A DNA stretch of 64,000 nucleotides. Origin: Zerene cesonia (lineage: Eukaryota; Arthropoda; Insecta; Lepidoptera; Pieridae). The stretch spans positions 2,356,001 to 2,420,000 of the forward strand of contig NC_052108.1 in assembly GCF_012273895.1 (NCBI RefSeq). Direction: 5' to 3'. The notes beneath the pieces are model-generated. The model saw only the letters and a program-made list of their open reading frames with translations. It searched no databases and was not told where the DNA came from. Position 1 is the first letter of the stretch; each line of letters begins with the position of its first letter. This document shows, in pieces, positions 1 through 12,026 of this stretch. The translations under genes were made by a program, and so were the position numbers.

Positions 1-298
1 CCGGTTGTTTCTTCCTTTTGAAATCTACGACAATTACATATAGTATATATATTAGTAACAAGATAATAAGAACTGAATACCGATATTATAACTTATACCT
101 AAGTATATAACGTGTTCATATAATATTCTTTAATTTAAAACATTGCTCACCAAAGTCAGCCTACGTTCAAGAAAAATAGATTTACCTTTTTGGGAAAATT
201 TATCATTGATGTTTCGCTCCTTTTGGTCGTAGCCTTTAGCCTCCCTATATATAAAAAATAAATGGACGATCCATAGTTCAACTCTTATATATCTTTGA
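1..298. other. AT-rich stretch, no gene seen
   Basis: No family or splice structure is recognised. The only open frame (130-321, - strand) runs into the neighbouring Helitron-like repeat and has no recognisable domain. The stretch is probably intron or 5' flank of the sphingosine kinase gene. Confidence 0.4.
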
Positions 299-512
299 CT
301 ACCTGCGCCCCGCGGTTTCACTCGCGTATGTCCGTATCCCGTAGGAATATCGGGATAACAAGTTGCCTATATGTTATTACTGCTGTCCAGCTTTCTACGT
401 ACCAAATTTCATTGCAATCGGTATAGCAGTTTTTGCGTGAAAGAGCAACAATACACACACATCCTTACAAACTTTCGAATTTATAATATAATATAATATA
501 ATATTAGTAGGA
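299..512 (-). mobile_element. Non-autonomous Helitron-like element
   Basis: Read on the - strand it begins TCCTACTAATATT, continues with a 'ATTATAAATTCGAAAGTTTG' head, passes 'ctttcacgcaaaaactgc' and 'cctacgggatacgg', and ends in a GC-rich segment followed by GTAG and a host T. The same head, middle and end recur at 48745-48948, so this is one family. The terminal tetranucleotide GTAG is a decayed form of the Helitron CTRR end. No coding capacity. The head contains a short ATAAT array at about 482-505. Confidence 0.7.
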
Positions 513-3036
513 TATATAAGTATTAATGTTAAATATTGTTTTTTGTTTAATCATGTACGTGGGTTTTTATCCAGCAACATCTCAAAAAGTGGCAAAAGGG
601 TAATGATCTTCATCCGAGAAAGTTCGAGAACTTTTATTAAGTGGTTATAAATAACATGTTACATTTTCGTGTTTAATTTGTGATTCAAAATAAGCTGGTT
701 TAGGGTATAGTTTTAAGACGCACTAATTACTAAATTATTAATATTTTTTTTTGATTTTTCTCCTACATATCACTAGATTTGTTTGTTTTTGTGTTATTCT
801 AAAAAGAATTAAATGCTTTCACGCATGATACTCAATAGCGTATAAAAACTTACATGAATTCATCAATATTCTCGTTTCATTATAATGAACCTCCTTGACC
901 ACGACCTCTTAGATGACGAAATGAACTTTACACCTTCTCGACTGATATAGGAGAGGAAAACATATGGTTTTTGTAAATTCTGGTAATAATCTTTAAAGAG
1001 AAAAGCAGAGGCGTCTTTCTCAAAGTTGACAATAACCGTATGTGGTACCTACTCGAAATATTGAAACAGAATGCTGATTAATAGCATTCGAACTTTGATC
1101 TACGATTATTCTACACACGAGTTGTTTGCGCCATGTAATAAGATTGTTATTTGTTACCGACAATGTGCTTGGTGTCATAGTATGGTAGTTCTTAGTTTAG
1201 ATAATTTCCATTTTTATGTGGCCTGTTATTTGCTTATCCTGCTTGAAATGGCGTCGAAACTAAAAACAAATTAGGTATAAAGTAGAAACAGCAAATTTCT
1301 TATGCTAATGATATTGCAAATACAAATAGAGATTTATCTACAATCAAGGATTATCACGTTTACGCCGGCCAATGCCATCTTAAGCCTTGTTTGTATTTGT
1401 AGAATGTTAACCTCGCTTTTAAAATTACTTTATGGTAAATGCCGTATAAGTAACACTAAACTCGACGATGGTTTAAATTATATAAACGATCCTTTTGCGA
1501 AACTTGGTCCACTATTTAACGTGACATTTTAAAATATTTGCTAAGCCATTTCTGAGAATATCGCGATGCACAAGTAACATTGTAAGCGTTATTTTTAATA
1601 TAATTCGTTTGTTTATTTAATAAAAGCTTTTCTCTATGAAAATTTCATCGAAAAGATAATTCACAAACAGTATAAATTATATGCGTAGGTATATACAGAT
1701 TAATACTGATGTCACATTACATCTGGTAATACGTAAACGTCTGGTAAACGTAGGTACACACAGAAATGTCACAACGTTCATTTAACTCTACTGTACTATT
1801 GTTTTCCAGCATTGCAATTAACCCAAATAGACGGGTACTGATTTTCTTCAAGTGTAAATAGTCAATTACCATATGTTAATTATTCGGCACATATATCAAA
1901 CAAGCATAAAAAGAACAAGTGGTTTTTAAAAAGTATGCTACCTACTATAAGGAACCTTGAAAGACCTTAATAATTTCATCGAGTCCATTCAACAATATTT
2001 TTTTGGGCACTCGACTTCCTTGACCTCTAATGTGGAAATGAAAGACTTTATAGGAAGTAGCATTCTTATACATGTATTTAGATTAGTTTATGGATTACTG
2101 ATTGAAAAAACTTTGTTCAATAATTTTGAACCATACAAGTTGTTAATATTGATACATAATAAAAACGTAGATAAAGGTTTGACAAAATGCTAATACGTTA
2201 TAACGATCGAATTCACTATATGAATTTTAGCCATGCAACAAAAATACGGACGCTATTTGTTTGAAGTGTATTTTCCTCATGTAACAGTTAATAGCTGCAA
2301 GCTTGGTTCAACCGTGTTAAAGATATAATTTTAACTTCCGACGCAAAAAGAGGGGTGTTGTATAAGTTTAGCGTCGATGTGTGTCTGTGGCATCGTAGCT
2401 CTTAAAAAGATAAACTGATTTCGATTCGCTTTTGTCATGTGAAAGCTAGTTTCCTGGACTTTTCTGTATTTGATGAATATCCGTCAAAGATTCGGGGTGG
2501 GTGCTTCTGCGCGGCGTGGATCGTTTTATACTAGGCGACAAGTCCACACGATGCTAGCGAATACCATAAAAAATGAAAATACTATACGTCTCAACCCAGA
2601 TTGTTGGGGAAAAATAAAATTACAATCAAATAAAAGCGAGATAACGGGGTCAACTCATAACCTTAACTGTTTACAATTATTATTATTCTAAACTTGGCTG
2701 AATAAAGAATAAATGGTCTAGTACATTGGTACTAAATCAATGTCACGGAAAACCACTGTGTCCAGGTCAAGTGAAATATGCGGTTTAACAGCCGTATTAC
2801 AGATATCAATCAATCATTTGTAATTAACTAAAAATTCAGAGAATAACGTCGAGATATAACAACGAGTAATAATATTTTGTCTATACTTCCATACGAATGT
2901 CATAAATGCGACAGCCTTGCCGTCTGTGTTACGGAAAAACACAGGACGATTATATTGTGTTCATTTCTTTAAACTCAACCACTAGTGTTGAAAAAGAGCG
3001 TAAAAGTTTTTGTCTGCAAGTCTCTCTGTGTTTACA
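513..3036. other. Non-coding AT-rich DNA, unassigned short ORFs
   Basis: Open frames of 67-78 codons occur at 1071-1274, 1302-1532, 1957-2193 and 2470-2691 on the + strand. None shows a domain, codon bias or convincing splice context, and such lengths arise by chance in DNA this AT-rich. No sphingosine kinase catalytic exon could be found here, so this is probably an intron of that gene or lies upstream of it. Confidence 0.35.
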
Positions 3037-3227
3037 TCTTCTTCTTCTTATATATAAAATTCTCGTGCCACAATGTTAGTTACCTTACTCCTCCGAAACG
3101 GGTGGACCGATTCAAATGAAATTTTGTCGTGCATATCGGGTAGGTCTTAGAATCAGCCAACATCTATTTTTTATAATTCTAAATGATAATGAGAATAAGG
3201 CTGAATAGTGTTTGCCGGGACAGCTAG
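3037..3227 (+). mobile_element. Helitron-like element, second family
   Basis: Begins 'tcttcttcttcttatatata', contains 'aaaattctcgtgccacaatg' and 'ctcctccgaaacgggtggac', and ends 'gccgggacagCTAG' followed by a host T. I recognise this as a very common lepidopteran repeat. The CTAG-T end fits a Helitron. Short and non-coding. Confidence 0.65.
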
Positions 3228-4245
3228 TAATATGTAAATAAAGCTCAGAAAGGTTGTTAAAATTAAATTATTGGCATAGCTTGTAAATCCATCTTGCAAC
3301 ATTTTTATATTGCGAAAGATCTCGTAATCTTACTCCATTTTGTTATTTTTAGGTTTAGTGATATAATTGACGCGATCGTTTTATACTTTCTCTTTTCATT
3401 TGATTCGCTATAGTCTTGCATAACTGAAGTTTTTGTAGTGCATTTTGAAGTCGTGTGAATGCACGTTTTGAACGTATTTAAGTAGTAGTAAGTAGTTTTG
3501 TTTCTTTAGATATAAGTAAAATTTGTGATTATTACATTTATATGTAGACACGTAAAACTCGTCAAATTGTTAGCGATTTAAAACAATAGAATTTGTAAAT
3601 AACTTTTTGTAAAGACAGTACTATTATAATGATTGACTTTTTGTACAGCATAATTAGAATACGAATCCATCCATCCATACCAGTGGGGGAGATACCAAAT
3701 TCTGAAATGGAACCAATAGACTACAGGTCCCTATCTATCTATATAAAACAAAAAGAATCACGTCAATCAATTAAAACAGTTGTAAATTACGAACCTACTC
3801 TTTCGTTTTTGAGATGTCAGATGTTAAAAATCTCTCAATATGAATAGTGAGAAATTAAAATACATGATGCATGTAAATAACCTTCAATTTAGGTAGAGAG
3901 TATTATATAGGTAAGTATAAGGTCTGTCCAACTGAAAAGAATTTTATGTATATACATGGGTAACATACTGTAAACGATCTTGGATGATCCGATGTTAAAA
4001 GATTAAATCGAATGTATAAATTCCTATCACATAAAAGAGATCAATCAAAAGATAGCCACCAAAGAAAAAAAAAACGGAAAATACAAAGGTATTTAATAAT
4101 CTTTTGACCTGACCTACTTTTACCACTATTCCATGAAATGTTTACGTAAATGAACATCTTCACCTTGCTTGTGAATTTGTAGGTTCACATAATGTCGTGC
4201 TACGACTATGGTGGCTTTCTGTACATATTATACTGTTATAATTAT
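3228..4245. other. Non-coding DNA before the first visible kinase exon
   Basis: AT-rich unique sequence with one 72-codon open frame (3629-3847) of no recognisable family. Most of it is presumably the intron upstream of the exon that starts at 4646. Confidence 0.35.
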
Positions 4246-4249
4246 AATG

Positions 4250-4400
4250 ATGTAAAGCTGAAGAGTTTATTTGAACGCGATAATCTCATGAAAAACTGGA
4301 CCGATTTCGAAAATTCTTTTAGCGTTGGCTGTGTACGTGTTCCCTGAGAGCCACAGGATATATAATATGTACCACGAGCGAAGTTATAAACATAATGTAA
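4250..4400 (+). repeat. Decayed interspersed repeat ('TTTGAACGCG' family)
   Basis: Contains 'tttgaacgcgataatctcat', then 'ctggaccgatttcgaaaatt', then 'atgtaccacgagcgaagt'. The same order of motifs recurs at about 4975-5145 and 17005-17145. This is a common lepidopteran repeat of uncertain class, probably non-autonomous. Boundaries are approximate because the copy is diverged. Confidence 0.5.
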
Positions 4401-4645
4401 ACCTGCTTGATAGCTCCAAATTATACATATGTTGATTCACTAGCTGTGTTTATAACATGCAAGCTCTGAATAATTAGTCGTAAATGTAAATTTAATTTCA
4501 CATAAGATTCAGACACTAAATGCAGCCACAAGGAAAAAACAATGTAAACCTTTACTAACAAAGTAATTTTTTATATACTTTTACTGTGTATTTGTAGTAC
4601 TTTAGCATGCATTGTTTGTCTCAATAAATTATTTATTTGTTTCAG

Positions 4646-7213
4646 TGAGCCGTTTTTTCATGAAAACATGGTTGGACTGTCAATAGCACTCACAAGAGGC
4701 AAAACAGCGCCAATAGATGTCGTCAGAGTAGAAACAAAAAGTAAAGTAAGTAGGTTACATTTACAAATTGGCACAATCATTATTTAATTTGTGTATACAT
4801 CTTATTTAATAAGTAAATTATTCGTGTTATGTATGTATTCAACATTTCAAGGTGTTTCTGAGAGCATGTAATAAACAATATTTTTTTTTATTACCATTTT
4901 ATCGTTTCCTTAAGCTATAGTTGAGAAAATGTAATATTCTATTGATATAATGACTTCAATTTGTTATAGATGTTTATCTCAGGAGTTACTGGTCCAATTT
5001 GAAAAATACTTTTTTCATTCGTTTGTTTGAACGCAGGAATTACGGGACAGATTTTAATATAATATTTCACCATTGAAATTGTATGTGAATCTTGAGTGCT
5101 ATAGATTATATATTATGTACAACGGACGAAGTGAAGGCAGAACCAGCCAATAATGACATCGTTCAATATTTGAATTCTCAAATTAGTTATTTTATTAACG
5201 ATTCTTGTTGTAACACAACATAACTGCGGTAATGCAGTTGAAGTTTCTGTACTATATTTTAATATTATCTAGCAAGTCAGTAGGTACTTGGGTTAAACGT
5301 TTAATTATGATGTATTAAAATAAATTATGATGAATCTTTTTATACGACTTCTTCAATAAGTTAAAAGTCACACTCATAAGTTTTAATTCAAGTCAGTCGA
5401 GTTTTCATTAACATTTGTTTAAACGTTTAGAATATTAATAAAATGATGGGAAGTTACATTTAAGTGAACTTCGATCATGAATAGCGTTAATGACCTTTTT
5501 CAAATAGGATGTTAATCGAGTTTTGTGATGAATTATACCTAATTAGTTCCTGTCGTACATGCTATTTCTAAACATTGCAGTTGTCGTATCCAGTAATGCA
5601 TTGTCTTTTGTTTTCTACAGACAACGTCACATCATAATAATGCGTCGTCATTGTATATTTGTTTATAAGGATCTTGTATCGTTGTTTGAGAAGTCAAGGC
5701 TTCATTGTTTACGTCGATTTTTTATCAAAATAATGAGTTTCTTGTTGGAGGTATCATATATCTATATTTTTAATTTTTTCTTTTTTATTCCCTTAGACAT
5801 AAGTGCAGGTTCATCATCAAAGTTCATTCTGATATTTACGTATTGTTTTTATCACTCTGCAAGTGTTGCTTCATTTTTTGTGGCGATCAGTCTTTTATTT
5901 AAAAAAAACAATCACTGTAGTAATTTTTCAAAGTGTGAAGACGAGACGATTTCCAATTCTATCTATGTCAATCTTCTACTCATTCAGCGTAATTATTTTT
6001 ACCTTCAAAATATAATGTTACTTTTCAATTAGGTACATACATCCGTGCTTAGTACGACGCGACCGCACTGATAAACAAGGAACGTTGTGGGTACTGCGGA
6101 TACCAATTATTCCCATTTGATCCTATTACGACTCTATCACACGATTATCAGGCGAACTACGCATATTTATTCCGACAATTACATTGCCCTTTTTACGCTT
6201 TAGTTTTAAAATAGTCACTTGCTTTTTGATAAATGTATTTTAAGGGATGTTTAGGCGATTGTTATTTATTCAGATAATGAGAATATCATTTAATGAAAAA
6301 TACATGCAGTGTATTGTTGTAGTAATTCTTGATAATTCTAACTAATCGTATTTTTCCACAGATAATGTTTTCCTTGCTATCAGTCGGCTGGGGCTTGCTG
6401 TCAGATATCGATATCGAAAGTGAGAGAATGCGCGCTATTGGCGGCCAAAGATTTACTCTATGGGCTCTCGCGAGAACCGTGGGTTTGAGGAGGTACAAAG
6501 GTGTCCTGAGCTATGCTCCAATCAAGGATGTCAGTAAATTGCCCAAAGCTAAACATACGATCACCCTCAGTCATAGCGTCAGCCAGGACGGTTCCCTCGA
6601 CTCCCCCGAAACGGAAGCGTTTTTCGACTGCGATGAGCAATCAGACGTGTTTACGAGTACGGTGACTGGAAAGAAACATCAGAGAGTAGACTCGTGGTAC
6701 TCCGTGAATTCTAGGCGGAGTGCGTTTTACAGTACCCGCGGCTCGGAGTATCACAGCGTTACGAGTGGTGGTTCAGAAATGCGGTCGCCGGTGCATGCCT
6801 GTATGCACGGTCCAGCCCCTCACTTGCCGTCTCTCATGTCCCAGTTGCCCTCGCACTGGGTGCACGAGGAGGGCGAGTTCGTCATGGTTCATGTCTCCTA
6901 TCAGTCCTATATCAGCGAAGATTTGTTATTCGCACCGCGTTCAGAAATGTCCGACGGTGTCATGTGGATGCTTATCATCAAAGCAGGTATATCTAGATCT
7001 CAAATATTGTCGTTCCTTGTCACGATTTCACAGGGGAATATAGCGGAGCTTAATAATGAGCATATTAAAATTGTTCCCGTAAGTGCGTTCAGGATAGTGC
7101 CGGAAGGTCAAACCGGTTACGTCACGGTTGATGGTGAACTTGTTGAATATGGGCCGATTCAGGCTGAAATCTTTCCGAATATTGTTAATATCCTCACGCC
7201 GGATACAAAATAA
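4646..7213 (+). CDS. Sphingosine kinase, C-terminal two exons
   Basis: Sphingosine kinase phosphorylates sphingosine to sphingosine-1-phosphate, acting in the cytosol and at membranes. Two coding exons are visible: 4646-4745 (after ttcag, before gtaagt) and 6362-7213 (after cacag, stop TAA 7211-7213), joined in phase 0. The first gives NMVGLSIALTRGKTAPIDVV, and the second opens IMFSLLSVGWGLLSDIDIES, then RFTLWALARTVGLRRYKG, which are hallmark sphingosine kinase segments. A serine-rich insert follows at about residues 75-160 of the last exon. The carboxyl end carries DGVMWMLIIKAGISRSQ and VDGELVEYG, matching the conserved C-terminal C5 region. The ATP-binding and catalytic N-terminal half (NPxSGxG and SGDG motifs) is not found and must lie upstream, probably outside the window. 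Which paralogue (Sk1 or Sk2 type) is not certain. An AATAAA overlaps the stop codon, but which poly(A) signal is used is unclear. Confidence 0.93.
4975..5145 (+). repeat. Decayed interspersed repeat inside a kinase intron
   Basis: Carries 'atctcaggagttactggtcc', 'gtttgtttgaacgcaggaat' and 'atgtacaacggacgaagtg', the same motifs as at 4250-4400 and 17005-17145 but rearranged and diverged. It lies within the intron between the two kinase exons (4746-6361). Confidence 0.4.
5559..6032 (+). other. Unidentified 157-codon open frame in kinase intron
   Basis: The longest unexplained open frame in the left half. It begins with ATG 12 bases after an in-frame TAG at 5544-5546 and encodes a strongly hydrophobic product. 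Several stretches could span a membrane, at about residues 1-20, 55-80, 90-112 and 140-155, separated by basic segments such as RQRHIIIMRRH. No domain was recognised. The tone resembles fragments of insect chemoreceptors, but no diagnostic motif is present. AT-rich DNA favours Phe, Ile and Leu codons, so chance is quite possible. It lies inside an intron on the same strand as the kinase. Confidence 0.2.
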
Positions 7214-9954
7214 AGTATGATAGATGGGTTTAGATAATGCGCTTCTCCGAACTGTGTCAGCCACGTGTAAAAATTAACCGAGCCGAGAGTCCTTGTGCAA
7301 TATAATTATGCGTTTGATATAGAAAAATAATATCTACACCTGTAAGGTTGTGCCAGACATTATATCAAAGTATGTGAGTTAATCAGATCGTTGTTGTTTA
7401 ATCGCATTTGTATTTAATTTAACGTTATAAGTCTGTATAAGAGGATTGGTTAAATAGCTAAATTGTGATATTTTAATGTAAACATATTGTTTCTTTTAAG
7501 TAAGTCTGTTTAAAGACTCGATGTTGCAGTGAATAGTGCCAAATCGTGAGGCACTCTAAAATCTTATCAATTATCGGAATAGTTAACAATACAGCGTGTA
7601 CTTCATGAGTACAATTATTCAGTTAATTAATCAAAACACGATTGCTCAAAGTAGAGCAGTAAAAATGTTTATAATATCGGATAAATAAGTACTAATTGCC
7701 TGTAGCTTCTAGTTTTATAGCTATAGCTACCTAATTTAGTACATATAATTACGTAATTACGATTTACGCTATTGACAAGATATTATTACCAAAAATTATC
7801 ATTTTACGAGTTACTTCACATAAATTATAAATAAACTATTCATATATATGTACCTATACATTATATAATAAAATTTATGATTCGTAAACTATAGAAAAGG
7901 TAATATCACAATAATAGTCTATAATAATACATGAAAAAAATCTATGATACTAATTATTGTATTTATATAAATGAATAAAAATATCTTAACCTTAAGAAAT
8001 ACGTACCAAATCATTCCAATCCAGAACTAAATTAAAATATCGATATTATTATACGCATAATAATTATTGTTTTAAGCAAATTAAATAAGTAAGTATATCA
8101 GCCTATATGAGCTAATCATAAGAATCCAGTTGCTTAGAATATAAGGAAAAATTAATTTACAAATAATATTAAGAATAAATCATAATAGCTATCTGTGGTA
8201 CTTGGATAGAAAGATTTGGGATTTTTTAGATTCTACTTAATTATTTTAGCAGTATTAGTGAATTGTTTTTTTTTTAATATATTTAATTTTTTTCTGTGAT
8301 AATATTAATGATTGCCATATAAAATCACAATCACAATGCTGAACCCCACAATTACTATGGCTAATAATATATTTTTATATTTTTTAATATATTTCATATT
8401 TTATAATGAACTTTATAAATTTTGTTTGGATGTACAAACCTACCTGTTTTGATGTTTCTAATAGAAATTGTAAATCTTTTAATAAGGTATGTAAAGCAGG
8501 TTGTATTAATTATTACTGGAAATGTATGGAGAACTCATTTTACTTAATATCATATATTTATTATAGCCCAATTATATAAAAAAAAAACTCCTGTTATTCT
8601 TCACACAAAATAGTAGTACTACATGTGTTTACATGACTTATATGTGTTTTAAAACTTGTAATAATATTGCCATTCTTGCCTCATGTACAATAATTCTATA
8701 TTAATAATTTCCATAGCGCGTGTTGTTATATATTATATAAGATATAAAAGCTTAATTATATAATTGCACAAAATAAATAAAAAATAGAGGTATTCCTTAA
8801 ATGTCTTTGGGCAACTATAAACTCAATCTACATAAACTTATGTCGCTAGGATATTTTGCTGTCTAAACCTCAGTATATTACTTAGATTGGCTTTCGTGTT
8901 GTAACTGGAACAGTTATATTTGTAAATATAATTTGATAAAATGACAATAACTTCACCACTTTGTCCAAATTTCGGTACTAATTATTGAAGTAATAAATTC
9001 TTGTACAATTTTATAATAATATATCAAAAAAATTGCCATTGCGTTATAAGCACAAGCAGTTAGATATTTATCGTTGCATTTATTTATCGATTTTAAATGA
9101 TTTTTATGCTGCATTCCTAATACTTTGTTTGATTATATATAAAATAGTTAAATATTATTCCTTTAAAGTGAATTATATATTGAGTTTAAATTAATTTTTA
9201 TTTACAAATTTTGTGATTGGTGTTTGTTATCCTTTAATAAAATATATTTTAAATAATTGTGTAAATTTATTTTCCTTCAAGTTCTTTGTAGGTAATATTA
9301 AATAAAAAACAGTATGCAATCAATATTTTATATAATATCTAAAATTAAGAATCAAAATACATTAATCCCGATTTTTGTAATACATAAGTATTTAAAATTT
9401 TACAAATTCATTACAATAAAACAACTTTTAATGTTAAGTACATTTAAAATTGTTTTTTCATCAAATATTTTATTTATTGATGAAAAAGCTGAATAAATAC
9501 ATTGGCAAACTAAATATCTATGAATTTGTATTTCAGAATTACTTTGTTTCAAAATCAATATTTATTTTATAATAATAACTAAATATACCATAATTTATTA
9601 CTTAACTGCCTTATCTGTTTATGTGTCAAATGATGAAAACCCACAGAAAACTTTTGTAATAAATTAGGTCTGAACATTAGATTTGATAATAAATGACAAC
9701 ACAATTAAACAAGGTGAGGTTGCATAACCGTTGCATTATAAGTTATTACTCTTAATAAAATACAGGTTAACGCTTTAAGAAAACTTACTAATCAATATGA
9801 AAAAGTGGCTTGTTTTCTTGAATTTAAATAGGAATATACAGAATTTTAATTTCACAAAGGTAATTAGGCATATTTGCCTTGTCTCATGAAAGCCTGTGTA
9901 CAGAAAACACACAAAGAAAAGAAATTAGCACTTAATGATATTTAATTTATGGAT
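7214..9954. other. Kinase 3' UTR and AT-rich intergenic DNA
   Basis: No open frame with a recognisable product. The first few hundred bases are presumably kinase 3' UTR, and many AATAAA-like signals occur, so the real cleavage site cannot be chosen by eye. The rest is very AT-rich with poly-A and poly-T runs. Confidence 0.45.
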
Positions 9955-10330
9955 CTATATATAGATTTTGCCATGGGCCAGCCACCAAGAAGTAATTGAC
10001 ACAGTAGTAATATTAGATGGATGCGATCGATCAATTGATTGAGATTGAGCAGAATAAAAATTGATATGCCACTTGGCTCTTCTTTTTATCTCCGTTTCAA
10101 TAACCAAAGTTGGACAACTGTAATATGGTTAAATTTCTAAAAATATTGATTTTTGTCCCAAAGAAATATATATGACAGTTCTAACTGTCTTCAATGCTCT
10201 TATACATTGGTATCTAAGACTTACCCATGGGTCAAATACCCAATGACCTTTGCTACAATTTTTTCCCATAGTCCTTATTTTGAATTCACACTTCAATGAT
10301 AATATGATGTAATTTTCAACCTAGCCTTTA
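9955..10330 (-). other. Candidate terminal exon pair, weak
   Basis: On the - strand, downstream of ANKRD54, a GT-AG pair has consistent phase. An exon ending at 10225 in CATGG before gtaagt reads LWEKIVAKVIGYLTHG. After an intron at 10224-10118 ending ttacag, the next exon from 10117 stays open for 53 further codons to TAG at 9957-9955 (it contains EIKRRAKWHINFYSAQ). The upstream exon is cut by a TAA just before GGACTATGG, so it would need an acceptor there. A competing frame (MGKNCSKGHWVFDPW) is also open. No family is recognised and chance is a serious alternative. Confidence 0.15.
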
Positions 10331-10507
10331 CTTTAAAATAAAATTATAAACAAATTACAACTTATTCCGAAAATAAGTATACTGTTTACATTGAAATTAT
10401 TACAACAAACTACATTTATTGTTGTTCTTAAAAAATAAAGTATTACAAAAGTAATTCATAACATATATCTATGTAGAATTTAATACAGTCTTTGTGATAA
10501 TAACCTT

Positions 10508-11293
10508 TTATCTTAATTTTAATGAATCCAGACTATCAAGAATGTTCTGGACTTCAGAGTCCACTTGTTCCCTTGTACTAACTTTTTCCAATCTTGCACA
10601 CACAGATTCCAAGTCTCCAGAATCAGCCTTTTGAATTTTTACATATTTTAACATCATTTCAACAACCAATCGGATTTCATTTATCAGATCTTTGGTTTCA
10701 TGGAAGCCAGGTTTCATTTGTATCAACTTTAATTTGCTTTGAGCTAGTTGTAGTGGTGTGCGGCCATTTTTATCATTTGAACTGACATCTGTCCCCGCAT
10801 CCAATAAAGCTATCATTACTGGAATGTTGCTTGTACATGCAGCCAAATGCAAAGGAGTATTACCAAGGGTATCTTTAATGTTTGGATTAGCCCCGTATTT
10901 GAGGAGCGTTTTAACTACATCTGTATATCCCCTACATGCTGCAAAATGTAGTGGGCTCCTCAAATGCTCGTCTGCATTGTTGGGATCTGCTCCCGATTGT
11001 AAGAGTTTTTCTACGAGCTCTGTATTATTGGTGCACGCAGCGAACCGTAGTTTTTTGTTTTTGGGATAATAAACTAAGTTGTTTTTATATTTAAGGCGGC
11101 AATGCCTCGCGTTCGTACAGAATTTTATTTTGCCTATATGTTCGTGAGGTTCACCAAAGAAATCAATGGGCATAGGTTGCCCAGAAATGTTGATTGGTAT
11201 CGGTGGAGGACTAAACTCCAAGACGCGATGAGGATGGTCAAATACAGTGTTATCGCTGCTCTCGTTGCCCGTATCAACTCCGGAATCAGCCAT
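10508..11293 (-). CDS. Ankrd54: ANKRD54-like ankyrin-repeat protein, single exon
   Basis: Complete 261-residue frame without introns. After a low-complexity N-terminus with prolines (about 24-45) and a basic stretch (about 62-83, RHCRLKYK then PKNKKLR), four ankyrin repeats follow at about 80-108, 112-141, 145-174 and 178-195. They carry GADPNNADEH, SPLHFAACRGYTDVVKTLLK, NTPLHLAAC and GRTPLQLAQSKLKLI. The tail, ARLEKVSTREQVDSEVQNIL then DSLDSLKL, matches the C-terminal helix of vertebrate ANKRD54 (Liar), where a nuclear export signal lies; the basic stretch corresponds to its nuclear localisation region. ANKRD54 shuttles between nucleus and cytoplasm and binds Src/Tec-type kinases in mammals; that role in insects is inference. 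The human protein is about 300 residues, longer only at the N-terminus. A - strand AATAAA (10420-10415) lies about 88 bases past the stop. The gene is head to head with ARMC8. Confidence 0.93.
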   Translation of the reverse strand: MADSGVDTGNESSDNTVFDHPHRVLEFSPPPIPINISGQPMPIDFFGEPHEHIGKIKFCTNARHCRLKYKNNLVYYPKNKKLRFAACTNNTELVEKLLQSGADPNNADEHLRSPLHFAACRGYTDVVKTLLKYGANPNIKDTLGNTPLHLAACTSNIPVMIALLDAGTDVSSNDKNGRTPLQLAQSKLKLIQMKPGFHETKDLINEIRLVVEMMLKYVKIQKADSGDLESVCARLEKVSTREQVDSEVQNILDSLDSLKLR

Positions 11294-12026
11294 TATATTT
11301 ATTGTCGTTTGTGAATTAGCAAATTAACATGTCATCTAATAAAAAAGTTAAGCCTGTTTAATAAACACAAAATATATTTAACAACCACTAAACAACTACT
11401 ATGTAATTCAATAACTTTCACTTCATTAAATGTCAAAATGATTTATAAGATTTTGTTTTTTTTTTTTGATCAGTCAAGGTAATTGGCACAGTTATATTAT
11501 TCAACAGCCACATAGAACAGAACTACAATATAACTTTTTTTGGATTTATTCTAATTAAATTTACTTCACTGCTTCAGTCGAAAACATAAAGTTAGCTAAC
11601 TACCTACCTACCTAGCCTAGCAACCTTGCGACTCAACCATACTACATAGAGTTTGTGTAATGTGTGAGCTTCAATAAGAAATTTTAATAATACTGTATGA
11701 CGAAAAATATTACGTAAAACGATTTTAGCTTTTAACTTTAGTAGGTACGTACGTGGTCGGTTTCTAATTCACTTCTTTTACTAGGTCTGTGCTTTGTCAT
11801 AGACAAAGACCTACTAAATATATTTTGTATCTATTTAAAAATAATGTGTAATGTCAGCGTGCAAGTGACTTTGACAATAATTATAGGTACTTTCAGTTGT
11901 CTGAAGGCTGAAGTTGATTAGTCCGTTGAAGTGATTGAAGGTTAAAGTGACAGCGATAGTGTATTCGTTTTACGATCTATTTCTGACGATATTTTTAACA
12001 ACATAACTGCGGAGAAATAATAAACC
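11294..12026. promoter_or_regulatory. Divergent promoter region, ANKRD54 / ARMC8
   Basis: The two start codons face away from each other across about 730 bases, so both promoters and both 5' UTRs must lie here. No TATA box is obvious. Visible structure includes poly-T runs near 11455-11468, an ACCT tandem near 11603-11615, and an imperfect palindrome at 11782-11813 (TAGGTCT, TTTGTC, ATA, GACAAA, GACCTA). Shared regulation is inferred from geometry only. Confidence 0.5.

Noticed and set aside
1..4645. N-terminal catalytic exons of sphingosine kinase
   Set aside because: I searched for the NPxSGxG and SGDG-type motifs in the open frames and did not find them. They are probably left of the window.
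6286..6640. - strand frames of 60-70 codons over the kinase exon
   Set aside because: Shadows of the sphingosine kinase exon on the opposite strand.
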